A program made the translations under genes and the position numbers. The notes beneath the pieces were generated by a model. The model did no database searches, was not told the origin of the DNA, and worked only from the letters and a program-made list of their open reading frames with translations. 64,000 bases of DNA from Microvelia longipes (taxonomy: Eukaryota; Arthropoda; Insecta; Hemiptera; Veliidae): the NCBI GenBank assembly GCA_018340805.1, contig JACMZG010001914.1, positions 19,012,947-19,076,946 on the forward strand, read 5' to 3'. Below, piece after piece: positions 1-9,532 of the stretch (within the stretch, counting starts at the first letter, position 1; each line of letters starts with the position of its first letter).

Positions 1-979
1 GCGACCTCTACATCTCAAAATCCCGTGACTATCTAAAATTAGTCCTAATTGTTGTTGTAATGTGTTTTGTTTATTTTTCAGTATATCACTTATTTCTCTT
101 TCATAATAAGTGTGTTGAATATATTGTTCCCATTTTAATTTTGCTATCCCTAATTCATCAGATTGGAGAATGATACTTGGTGGTTGTGAGAAACCTTTTA
201 CACTCTTATGAATCTGTTACAATAACATGTTACATGAATTAAGGGTAAGTGAAGAATAATTATTAATATTAATACCATATGGGGGATTAATATAAGACTG
301 TGAATTTTCTAATACGGTTATTGATACATTATGATTACTATCTATTATTGGTGGTGTGTATTGTGGTGGGTTATTCGGCCAATTTGTATCATTTAAATGT
401 AACCAAGTTGGACCGTTCCACCATTGTTTATAATTAATTATGTCTGAAGGTGAAATGCCTCTAGTACCTAAATCTGCTGGATTATCATATCCATTAACAA
501 ATCGGAATTCTATGTCTTGACCTTGTGTTATTTCTCTAACTCGTCGTTCGACAAAAAGAGGTAAAGTCGAACGACTGGCTATCCAATCGAGAGAACATTT
601 GGAATCTGTCCATAAAATTGTTTTTAATCTCTAAACTTAAACTGAGTTCAACAAAACGTAATAGACGAACACCTATTAAAATACTAATCAACTCAAGACG
701 AGGGATAGTAATTCCTTTTTTTGGAGTTACTCGAGCTTTAGAGAATAATAATTGAGGTAAACATGTTGGATCATAAACATTAATACCATAAACTACTGCA
801 CAGTACGCATCCTTTGAAGCATCTGTGAAACAATGTAAATTTAGTTTTGATGCAATACCTAAAGACACATAACGTGGAATTTTTAAAGTAGAAATTTTTT
901 TAAGGGAATCACATAACTGATTCCATTGTTTTTGAGTGTTAGAATCAAGTAAAGTATCCCATTCTAGTGATTTTCCCAT
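1..979 (-). pseudogene. BEL/Pao RNase H and following linker
   Basis: The minus strand encodes LHCFTDASKDAYCAVVYG and, lower down, a WTDSKCSLDWI-like motif in a shifted frame. NPADLGTRGIS follows near 475, the end of the BEL RNase H region. A single frame break lies near 640, in a T run. The reading continues to coordinate 1 as a linker before the expected integrase; stops appear in the last 60 bases. RNase H removes the RNA strand of the hybrid during reverse transcription. Confidence 0.8.
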
Positions 980-1730
980 AATTTTTTAATAAAATTTTAC
1001 CTAATATTGTAACTGGACTTAATAAACCTAAGGGATCAAAATTGGACGCAACAAAACTAAGAATTTCTTTTTTGGTTGTTAATATATTATTTTTAACTTG
1101 CTGTTGTTGAAAACTAATATAATCTTCTTCTAGATTCCAGAGTAGACCTAATACACTTATAGTTTTATCTTTGCAAATTTTATTGGACTCTGCAATATTT
1201 TTTATAATTGGTGAATTGCTACACCATTCTCTCAAATTCATAGATACTTTATTAAATATGTGGTTGGCTTCGTGATAATATGTGGAGATATTATATTCAT
1301 CATTTGTAGTAATTATAACGTTATCCATGTATATATTATTACTGATGATATTAGAAACTATACTGTGAAATTTACTTAAATGGTGTTGTATGACTGCGTT
1401 CAACAAAAATGGACTAGAAATAACTCCGAAGGCTACTCTTTTAAACCTAAAAATCATTAAATTATCTTGTGTTGGAGGGTTATTAATATTTTTCAACCAA
1501 AGAAACCTTGTAACATCCCTACTATCATCATTTAATTCGATTTGGAGGAATGCCTTTTCTATATCAGAAATCATTACATATTTAAATATTCTAAATCGTA
1601 GAAGCATACTAGTTAGATCTTTTAATAACATCCTACCTCGAAGTAAACATTCATTTAAACTCTTATGTTGTTTAGAGGTTTTTGCTGATGCATCATAAAC
1701 TATTCTGACTTTAGTAGTATTTTTTATCAG
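945..1730 (-). pseudogene. BEL/Pao reverse transcriptase
   Basis: Reverse transcriptase palm and fingers are recognisable. RIVYDAS lies just before the open segment, then DIEKAFLQIEL (catalytic Asp in the first motif), FRFKRVAFGVISSPFLLNAVI, and YMDNVI at the YxDD position. YMDN has one aspartate and then asparagine where BEL elements usually have YVDD, so the catalytic box looks altered unless it is a base error. The thumb region LSFVASNFDPLGLLSPVTI is also typical. The frame breaks near 975 in a T run, before RNase H. Confidence 0.88.
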
Positions 1731-2635
1731 GTTTTAAAACTGCATGATGTGCCAAATAATGTATAGGGCTGACTGTAGGTGCTGGAGTTTCAATAGAAAC
1801 TACTTCAATAATATCTTTTTGTAATTGGTCTTGAATTATATCATTATACTGGTTTAAAAGGTCATGTTTGTTTGAAAGATTTTTCCATAAGGATTTAAGT
1901 CTGCCTAATGCTAAACCATAATTTTTTGGTACTGTTGGAGGAAATTCCCGCCAAGGCCAAGATACACTATAACGCTCAGTTTTAGGGTTGAAATTAATAC
2001 TTTTCTGGAATAATTCAATTGACTTATCGTCTTCGTTTATAACGGGATCATCTTTAATACCTATGGCTTCTAACTCCCATAATTTTTTTAAATCTAATTC
2101 TTTGTCATAATTCAATGGTAGATCAGGTTTACTAATAGTTGGATCTGTCAGAAGAGTTTTTGTATAAGTCAAAAAACTGACAATATCTGGATTTTGATCA
2201 GAAGCATTTCTGCCTCCAATTATCCATCCTAATGTGGAGCTAATTAAGTATAACCCTGTTGAGATTTCAATTTTTTCAAAATTAATAAAGTCAAAATAAT
2301 AATCATTACCAATTAAAAGATCTATGTCATTACTAAAGGTTGGAAAATTGTTTTCGGCAAATTGAAAATTTTGAAATTTTTGTTTTAATTCTGATATTTT
2401 TGAATGAGGTTTAAAATTTTGTAGAATTTGAGGGACTATATTAGCAATTAAAGTCTTATTGCTGCCATCTTTTTGTTGGATGGTAAATTTTGTTTTAGAT
2501 GTCTCAATCATTTTAGGATTTGATGATCCAAAGACAAAAACTGATAAAATTGTTCTAAATGTAAAAATGTTGCTACTTTGGTTGTAAGATATGAGCGTTG
2601 GCTGCCACTATCAAATAATACGCGAATAAATGTTT
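1711..2635 (-). pseudogene. BEL/Pao aspartic protease (DUF1758) and RT N-terminus
   Basis: The minus strand near 2608-2580 encodes the retropepsin active-site motif FDSGSQRSYL, with D-S-G in place of the commoner D-T-G, as in BEL elements. It is followed by the DUF1758-like region with LIGNDYYFDF and STLGWIIGG. The frame then enters the start of reverse transcriptase (FPPTVPKNYGLALGRL, then HYLAHHAVLKPDK). It stops at about 1711, where a frame shift in a T-rich stretch moves the sequence on into the next segment. The protease cleaves the polyprotein; nothing suggests host function. Confidence 0.85.
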
Positions 2636-3740
2636 TTTTTTATGGTGTTGTTAGAATTAATTTGTGCTATAGCTGTTTGCATAATGACAGATTCGTTAGT
2701 TGCAAGCAGATTTAAATCAGATGGTTGTGTTGTTTGTATTTTATGTTCAGACGTGTTTGGTGTATCATCAGAACATGTAAAATGGATATTGGTATTTTGA
2801 GCTTTCTGTAAATTTTGTAATATGTATTGTTCACAGAGACTTCGATGATGATTTTTTCTTTGTTTACAGTGATAACATGGTTTATCAAGTAAACATCGTT
2901 TAGGAGAACAATTTGGTTTTAGACAAATAAAGCAGAGACCCTTAAGTTTTTGTTTCCGTAATTCTAGAGTATTGTAAATATAACACTCATCACTCCAATG
3001 TTGGGAACTGCAAAATATGCAACGTTTTGTTGTTTCACTATTGGTTAATGCATCAGCTGTATTAAAACGTTTGTTTCGATAATTATTTTTATTTGAATAA
3101 GATTGAGAATTATTTACAGAAGAGTCAGGTCTGGACTCCACTCTTTCTCTTGCTGAAATTATTATGGATATTATATTTTTTAGCTGGTGAGGGGTAATTT
3201 TTCTAGTATCAAATTGTTCTTCTACTTTTAATAATATATCATTGGGGAATTTGGACATTATCAATGAAACAAAATTATTATGGGTGATATCTTCATCGAA
3301 AGAAGCTAAACAACGCATATGTTTTTCTATTGTGTCAAGCGTGTATCTGAGTGACTTTATATGATTATTTGCCATAGGTAAGTTTCTTAGTTCTGTGTAG
3401 TGGTTATTAATTATTATAGTATCATCTCCATATCTGTCCTTGAGGATTGAAATAGCAACATCATAGTTCCTATTTGTTATTTTTAACCCTTCAATTGCTC
3501 TGTAGGCGTCTCCTACAAGAAGTTCTTTTAAATATTTGAATTTGTCTACTGGATTCAATTTTGGATTTTGATCTATTGAGGAATGAAATGAATCCCAAAA
3601 CTCGTCCCAATCTAAAATGTTACCATTGAATTTAGATAATTTTAATTTTGGAAGTTTCGGGGTTTCAAAATAAGTGTTGGCTGGATGAGAGTGTAGTAAG
3701 AGTTGTGTGCTTGAGCTGAGTGATCTGTTAAACTCGGGTT
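2611..3740 (-). pseudogene. BEL/Pao gag core (DUF1759) with zinc knuckles
   Basis: From about 3700 downwards the minus strand encodes the DUF1759-type gag core: LSKFNGNILDWDEFWDSF, then VDKFKYLKELLVGDAYRAIEG. A cysteine/histidine-rich zinc-knuckle region follows near 3025-2820, with motifs such as CIFCSSQHWSDEC, CFICLKPNC and CYHCKQRKNHH. These bind nucleic acid in the capsid-like particle. The frame is open from 3558 to 2611, and the residue at 3558 is TTG, so that is not a true start; the frame continues upstream. A frame break near 2635, in a run of nine T, separates it from the protease. Confidence 0.85.
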
Positions 3741-4105
3741 TATTCTGAATTTGGTATGATGTTTGCTGTAGAGTTTTCAGTATTATTATTATTTTGGGGT
3801 TCTTCTATATTATTTAGCAAATCTTTTTTCTTTATTTCAAGGTCAGTTAAAAGAGAATTTAAATCAATTGAGAGTTGAAAATATTGTGTGAGTTCAGCAT
3901 CTTGTTCAGGATCATTATCATGTGATAAATTTTGAATTTTTTCGTTTAAGTCAAGATAATTTGGAAAATGAGTATTAATTCTTTGGATTGTTGACTCTAT
4001 GTTTTTGATCGACAAATTGTCAAAATTTTCTTGTGTTTGGTATAAAAGATTTAAAAGTTGGGTTTTAAGGACATTAATGTGCCGTTTAAGTGCAGAAGAG
4101 GCCAT
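3740..4105 (-). pseudogene. BEL/Pao gag, N-terminal part
   Basis: This 121-codon reading frame starts at the ATG at 4105-4103 with MASSALKRHINVL. It is rich in Gln, Asn, Glu and Leu and predicted to be helical or coiled, like the N-terminus of arthropod BEL gag proteins. It ends in a stop at 3740, but the typical gag continuation is found just downstream in another frame from about 3760. The stop therefore most likely reflects a one-base frame break, not the true protein end. The region between 4105 and the LTR is untranslated leader. Confidence 0.75.
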
Positions 4106-4285
4106 GTTAAATTCACGTACCTTAGAGTTATTGAGAGTGAAGGAAGATAGTTAAGCACTTACAGTAAGTTTTCTTCTTTTGTCTATAGTTTTAAGGTTTT
4201 CTTTAGTTTTCTTCTTAATATGGTTAGGTTTTACCAAAATTTGGTATCAGTTTTCTTCTATTTTCTTGTCTGATGGTGGATCTAT

Positions 4286-4302
4286 TCCCTTGTCTGCTAC
4301 CA
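4286..4302 (-). other. Putative primer-binding site
   Basis: The minus strand reads TGGTAGCAGACAAGGGA directly inside the proposed LTR end. It starts with TGG, as expected for pairing with a tRNA CCA end. The tRNA was not identified. Confidence 0.4.
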
Positions 4303-4303
4303 C

Positions 4304-4513
4304 TGTTGTATATTACTAATATTTAATATAAAAGAGTTTTCTTGGTTTCTAAAAGAATACTGATATATTAATTTAAATATTTAAATAATGTAACTGTGTT
4401 CTGTCATTTTTCTGTCTACTGTCTTATAACTTGTCTGTCAATTTAGGCTGTCTTCATGTCTGTCAATTAGTCATTTCGGTTCCTTTCCGACAAGGGGGAG
4501 TGTTGTTATGTCA
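4304..4513 (-). repeat. Putative 5' LTR of the BEL/Pao element
   Basis: On the minus strand this begins TGACATAACAACACTCCC and ends in ACAACA, one base before a primer-binding-like site. A C-rich block after the first bases is common in BEL LTR starts. The ends are inferred from the TG..CA rule and the adjoining site only. The partner LTR is outside the window, so the length (about 210 bp) is uncertain. Confidence 0.45.
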
Positions 4514-4599
4514 CTCAGTGTCAATTGTAGCCAGTCTACTTGAAGACATCAAGCAAGATATTATTAATAGTTTTATGTTAATTGAATTATGTTAATATA

Positions 4600-4790
4600 T
4601 ACAAAGTTATATTCTGTTATATGAAATCTGGTGTATTTTATTATGCAAAAAAATCATAATTTAATTTTTTTTGTTTTAAACTTCCTTATAACCAAAAGTG
4701 AACCTTCACCTATGTTTTGGAGGGATCAGTTATCACTTTAACTCACTCGATTGACTAAACAAATACGGTTAAATTAAACAATTACCTGTT
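4600..4790 (+). repeat. Partial copy of MITE family A
   Basis: The stretch around ACTTCCTTATAACCAAA and GGATCAGTTATCAC matches the central part of the full element at 42571-43111. Only the middle is present; both terminal repeats are missing or scrambled. Confidence 0.7.
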
Positions 4791-5648
4791 AAATACGCTG
4801 TGTGTTTTAATACGTAGTAAGAATTTAGAGGGAGTGGATCGAATGCTATCTCCCTTGCTCTTGTGTCTGACTGGATTTCCTACCCATGGTTCTTACAGTC
4901 TTTACCTAAACTACAAAGTATATTATATCTTACACATCTAACACATACCCTATATGCGTGATTCCCGGAGCCTGAACTAAGCTCATCATGTTTTTTCCAC
5001 TAAAGAGTTTTAAAAAAAACCAATACAAACCTTCTCAAATCTTTAATAAATTCTTCATTGAAATTTTCGTTCCATCCACAGTCAAGCAGGAATCGAAACT
5101 CGTCCACCTGGAGGATGTAGCAAGGTGGGGTTTCGTCCATAACTCCAGACAAAGCGTGGAATTTTATTATTGAAGTCATTTTTTCGATTTAAACCAACCA
5201 ATGTTGTTAGTACAATTACTTCTCCATACAACGATCTAATATGAATCAAATAGACACATACGCTCCGGCCGCTCGCGTCCTTAATCAGGTTATATTTAGA
5301 CAAAATTGTTTTGTAACCTCATGTTCTTCAACACCTTGACAAAGCCGCTTGTTTTTGGCAATGTTTTCATTAAGGAAAATTAATTATATAATAGGGGCTT
5401 AATTGAAAAATAATTTTATAGAAATTATGCCTACAAGCCAATACATGAGCTATACTTCTACCTATAATTACGTTCAATATTTAACTAAGTATTGGTATTA
5501 ATAAAGTAATTGCAAATATTGAGCTTTAAATCCGCTGTAGCTGCTGAATAACAGAATACGTCACAGTGTTATCAATTTAAATAGGTGTTATCAAATTTTA
5601 AAACTCGTGAAATTTTATTAAATATTTTGAACTAATTAATTTTATATA
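4790..5648. other. Intergenic, upstream of mRpL44
   Basis: No gene is seen. 4790-4960 has weak further similarity to family A (CCCATGGTTCTTACAG). Short ORFs at 4988-5303 on both strands have no recognisable content. The last 350 bases before the mRpL44 ATG are AT-rich and probably hold its promoter, but no TATA box at a convincing distance was found. Confidence 0.5.
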
Positions 5649-6602
5649 ATGTATCACACAAGTGTTCGCAATTTCAATCGATGGTTAGCTCCGACATTAA
5701 AAGTTTTGAAGAGTAAGAAAAACAATTTACCTCCTCGCAAACCTGATCCAAGAAAGTCTTTTGTAGAGTGGAATTATGAAGCTGAAATTTACGCTTTTGG
5801 TAAGAGATTGGGTGAAAATTTCGATAATAATTTGTTAAAAAGAGCTTTAACAATGAAAAGTTATGTTGAGCATGAAGAAAATCAGCAAAAGCAAGTTGGT
5901 ATGGAGCCTGAGATTCAGTTACTCAGTAACGACGAATTGGTGGAGAAAGGTCATCAAATAATGGACCAATACATTAGTAAATATTTAAAACAAGCTTTAC
6001 CTAAATTACCCGATAGTTATTTACTTAAAATAAAAGAGTATTTAATGAGTGAAGAGACTTTATCGCATGTTTCGAAGTGTATTGGTATAGATGATATTCT
6101 ACTTGTGCCGGAAGATTTTCCAAAACCAGAAGAGTTATGCTGTGGTTTGAAAGCAGTTGTACAAGCTCTTGAGAACAAAGCAAGAGCAGAAAAGCTTATA
6201 AGGGATTTAGTTGTTAGTCAATTATGTGGTTATGATTTAACTAAATTAACAACTCCTGATAGACCTGTTGAGGAATTAAATCAAATTTATAGTAAAATGA
6301 GTAAAGAATTGGAGTATAGATTAATAGCTGAATCGGGAGTAAATACATTATTACCTGTTTATCATGTTGGTGTTTACTGTGATAAAAATTATTTAGGTAA
6401 AGGTGTTGGAGAAAGTATTACTGTTGCTAAAGAAATGGCAGCGTGTGATGTACTTTGGAGGATTTGGGGTGTCAGTCGAAGAAAACCATTTAAAATGGAT
6501 TTGGAACCATCAAAACCTGTCATTAAAACTTCACCTGTTATTGATATCACTTCTCATGTTGTTTCTGAAAATGTTGAAAATATTCAACCTAAGGCTACTT
6601 GA
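5649..6602 (+). CDS. mRpL44: Mitochondrial ribosomal protein L44
   Basis: This 317-residue protein is a component of the large subunit of the mitochondrial ribosome and acts in the matrix. It starts MYHTSVRNFNRWLAPTLKVL, a basic N-terminus fitting mitochondrial import and the family's RW.APTL start. Residues about 40-200 form an RNase III-like domain (AFGKRLGENFDNNLLKRALT), but the catalytic signature of true RNase III is replaced by ELVEKGHQIM, as in L44 proteins, so it should be structural and not a nuclease. Residues about 212-272 form a double-stranded-RNA-binding domain (LLPVYHVGVY, then LGKGVGES and AKEMAACDVLWRIWG). The length matches the insect family. There is one exon, with an ATG at 5649 and TGA at 6600. 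A retrocopy is possible because vertebrate orthologues have introns, but the frame is intact and no poly-A tract follows. Confidence 0.93.
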   Translation: MYHTSVRNFNRWLAPTLKVLKSKKNNLPPRKPDPRKSFVEWNYEAEIYAFGKRLGENFDNNLLKRALTMKSYVEHEENQQKQVGMEPEIQLLSNDELVEKGHQIMDQYISKYLKQALPKLPDSYLLKIKEYLMSEETLSHVSKCIGIDDILLVPEDFPKPEELCCGLKAVVQALENKARAEKLIRDLVVSQLCGYDLTKLTTPDRPVEELNQIYSKMSKELEYRLIAESGVNTLLPVYHVGVYCDKNYLGKGVGESITVAKEMAACDVLWRIWGVSRRKPFKMDLEPSKPVIKTSPVIDITSHVVSENVENIQPKAT

Positions 6603-6694
6603 CATTCAGATTTTTATTTAGAATATATAGCTAGAAGAAAAAGAGATGTAGATGATGAGAATTAGTTTGGAGCATTTTATATGTGCATATCGTA

Positions 6695-7160
6695 TAAGGC
6701 GCGGTCGAATATCTAGAACGTTGGATCATCAACAAACTTTTTTTATAATTTTTTTTCAAAATTTTCAGCAATTAGCCGGATTTGTGATAAATGAAGCCTA
6801 TTTCCGTAATCTGCACGCTCTTTTGGTTAATCTCAAAGAGTATATACATTCACTCAACGATTTATTTTTAATCTAACTTGGTACATACATAACTACTGTT
6901 AGACGTCAATATTTTGTGTTATATTTTGACATGTCAACATTGACGTCTAACAGTAGTTATGTAGTTATGTATGTACTAAGTTAGATTAAAAATAAATCGT
7001 TGAGTGAATGTAAATACTCTTTGAGATTAACAAAAAGAGCGTGCAGATTACGGAAATAGGCTTCATTTATCACAAATCCGGCTAATTACTGAAAATTTTG
7101 AAAAAAAATATAAAAAAGTTTGTTGGTGATCCAACGTGCTAGATATTCGACCACGCCTTA
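6695..7160. mobile_element. Foldback MITE, family F1, copy 1
   Basis: This is a near-perfect inverted repeat. It starts TAAGGCGCGGTCGAATAT and ends with the complement (ATATTCGACCACGCCTTA). The arms are about 215 bp around a spacer of about 30 bp near 6912-6940. A second copy is at 43443-43927. No protein is encoded, so it is non-autonomous. It begins about 90 bp after the mRpL44 stop. Confidence 0.9.
6991..6996 (+). promoter_or_regulatory. First AATAAA after mRpL44
   Basis: This is the first canonical poly-A hexamer after the mRpL44 stop, and it lies in the right arm of the F1 MITE. Use as the mRpL44 poly-A signal is inference. Confidence 0.35.
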
Positions 7161-7229
7161 TTACTGGAAAGTAAAGCATGGGTTCATATTGTTTACATTT
7201 TTGTCACTTCAATATAGACAGGGTTGATA

Positions 7230-7268
7230 GATGGTTAGCTTCTCACCTACCGTGAGAAGCTAACCATC
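7230..7268. repeat. Perfect 17-bp hairpin
   Basis: GATGGTTAGCTTCTCAC, a five-base spacer CTACC, then the exact complement. It lies between the F1 and family A elements and belongs to neither. Confidence 0.85.
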
Positions 7269-7371
7269 AAATTATGTTTTGAGCTAATAGTTGCACTTAA
7301 AGTTAATAATTTTAATCTATGACATATGACCCATAACGATTTTGAATGAAACAATTACTACTCAGACACAG

Positions 7372-7853
7372 CGTTTTTAACAGGCAATCATATTGGATAC
7401 GTTTGCAATAAGGTCGATTAACTTCATGGTTCTTACAGCGTCTTTGTTTAGTCGATCGAGTGAGATTACGTGATAACTGATCCCGCCATAAAAGTGATGG
7501 TTCACTTTTGGTTATAAGGAAGTTTAAAACTAAAAATATATTTAATTAAACTGTGCATAATTTTGCATAATTATAAATTTACACTAAAAAAAATAATATT
7601 CCTAAAGTTACTTGATCAAAAAAGGTAATATTGAAGTGAAATAAAAGTTTGATGAGAAGGTTATCTGTTAAATACGATCGTCTCTAAAGGTACATACAGC
7701 ATATCAGGGGATCCATTTAGATTCCATCTCCCTAGTTCTAGCTTATTCGATCGGATCCTCTCCCCATGGTTCATACAGCTAATATTACCGTATTGAGAGA
7801 TCTTATGCCATACGATACGCGGATCTAGAAGTGTGTGTGAACGTACAAAATAG
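7372..7853 (-). mobile_element. MITE family A, inverted copy
   Basis: This matches 42571-43111 in reverse along nearly its full length: GATCCATTTAGATTCCATCT near 7708, CCCATGGTTCATACAG near 7763, GTTTAGTCGATCGAGTGA near 7447, and the GTGTGTGTGAACGTAC end near 7835. The low-coordinate terminus is degraded. The ORF inside it (7661-7912) is not a gene. Confidence 0.85.
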
Positions 7854-9532
7854 TTTTGATAGGCTGGCAGTCTATTTGAAATGATGAGTGATTTATTATT
7901 TACTTCGTTCACATGCAGGGTTTGAACCCCAACTGTTCATACAGTATTTATAACCCTTAGTTTAGACTCTACCCTGGTAAAAAATGAGTTTCAGGGTAAA
8001 CCCCTACCAAACGCCGTGTCTGAACAAAGTAATTGTCTCAATGAAAATAATACATTGCAATATTTTCCAACCATGACCATTATTAAATGTTTCTAAAATA
8101 ATATATTGGCTAGAGCATATTAGCAGTTACTTCAATTATTATTCTATGAAATATTCTGTTTTGTTCTTTGTAAGTAATTTGTATGTTTTTAAAATAACAT
8201 TTATTGGCTTGAGGATATTAGCAGTTTCTTCATATTAATATAAAAAATATTTTGTCTTTGTAAGTAATTAGTTTTTGTAAAAAATAAATATCTATTTTGA
8301 AAAGGGTTTTGTCTTCCTTTCAGCATTTTCCTTGGGTGATAATTCTGGTCTTGATAAGATGAAATTTTTCACCAAAAATCAGTGAGGGAAGGTATTATAT
8401 TGGTATATAAAGTTCCTATTTAGGGTTGTCAGAATGCCAGAAACCTCTAAATGCTTTCTCTTTTTCATTATCTGCGAGGTAATTAATTGATCAAAACTTC
8501 AATAAGAAGTGTTTTTATGTTATTTGTGATCAAATCCTGACAACTTAATTAAAAATCTCAATTTTGATAAGCCAATACGAGTATTTAAATTTAATTTTCA
8601 GATCAAACTATTACTATCATATAAAATTTATTGCATGCTGAGAAATCAACCTCTGTTGCATCACTACATTTTTATTCATTGTCAGAATTTAATATCATTC
8701 ATTTCAATATAGTTTGAAAGGTCAATAGTCAAATGTAAGCACTACCTACTAACTCTACAACCACATTTATTGATGGAAATATATTCTTTTACAAGAAACA
8801 ATCCCTAAGCTTGTAGCTTATACTTGTATATTTACAATATATAAAGCATAGAAGCAAGTTAAGTCTATTTTAAGTTTAAGATAAGTTGTTTTAGTGATGT
8901 CTTTTTAAAAAATAAAAACAAACAATTGTAATAAATAATTTATTAATGATACATTTAATAAAATTAACACAATGATTTTGGATATAAAAAATCTTAATAA
9001 GAATAATCATAAGTAACTAAAAAATAAAATAATATTTTTTAGTCAGCCCTAACTACTGCCAACTAGAGATTGGAAAGAGAGTAATTTTTGGGGCACGCTA
9101 TTGGTTTTAGCAAAGCCCCTTGTTTAATCCACCATGAATAAACTTTATTAATAAAATTGAACTTTATTTATTTAAGTTCTATTTAGTTAGTTTTAAATGC
9201 CAATATTAGTTTCAAGAGCCAGACCATGTAAAATGTGATTAATTTTTCACACTTACATTACGAGGCAAAACTGTCATGCTACGTCATGGCATCAGCAAAC
9301 AAATCATTTCCAAAGCTATTAGGTAGTACCTGAGAAAATGGGCTGTATAAATATTAAACAGTTAAGTTAATTAATTAAGACAGTTAGGTTATTAAATAAT
9401 TGGAAAGTTTAAGAGTCCATTTTTATGTGGTTTGTTTTTTCGAGCCAACTATGAGTTGTTTTCTTTTACAATTCTGGGTTTCCTTATTTTTTTCTTCTCC
9501 TTTTTCATGGGTCATCGAGCAATGACAAAGCA
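7854..9532. other. Intergenic between family A and the Asterix 3' end
   Basis: No gene is seen. It contains the 8086-8285 direct duplication and probably the Asterix 3' UTR. AATAAA on the minus strand occurs at about 9135-9175, roughly 370-400 bases past the Asterix stop. The ORF on the plus strand at 9432-9644 is the antisense of Asterix exon 4. Confidence 0.6.
8086..8285 (+). repeat. Imperfect direct duplication, about 97 bp unit
   Basis: Two adjacent copies share TAAAATAA, TTGGCT, ATATTAGCAGTT and TTTGTAAGTAATT, offset by 96-97 bases. Confidence 0.75.

Larger units (their letters stand above)
1..4513 (-). mobile_element. BEL/Pao LTR retrotransposon, 5' part, broken
   Basis: Read on the minus strand the order is LTR, primer-binding site, gag, zinc knuckles, aspartic protease, reverse transcriptase and RNase H, which is the BEL/Pao order. 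The integrase and 3' LTR would lie at coordinates below 1 and are not in the window. The coding region is split over several frames. Breaks lie near 3760, 2635, 1715, 975 and 640, and most are at runs of T on the plus strand. The parts between breaks keep good family motifs, so the copy is either young with consensus errors in homopolymers or only recently disabled. No stop codon lies inside a conserved block apart from those caused by the shifts. Confidence 0.9.

Noticed and set aside
4501..4513. Polypurine tract AAGGGGGAG followed by TGTT, read as a plus-strand 3' LTR start
   Set aside because: The internal coding region and the primer-binding site show that the element is on the minus strand, so this is the complement of the C-rich start of its 5' LTR.
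6652..6876. 74-codon ORF after mRpL44
   Set aside because: It lies in the left arm of the F1 palindromic MITE.
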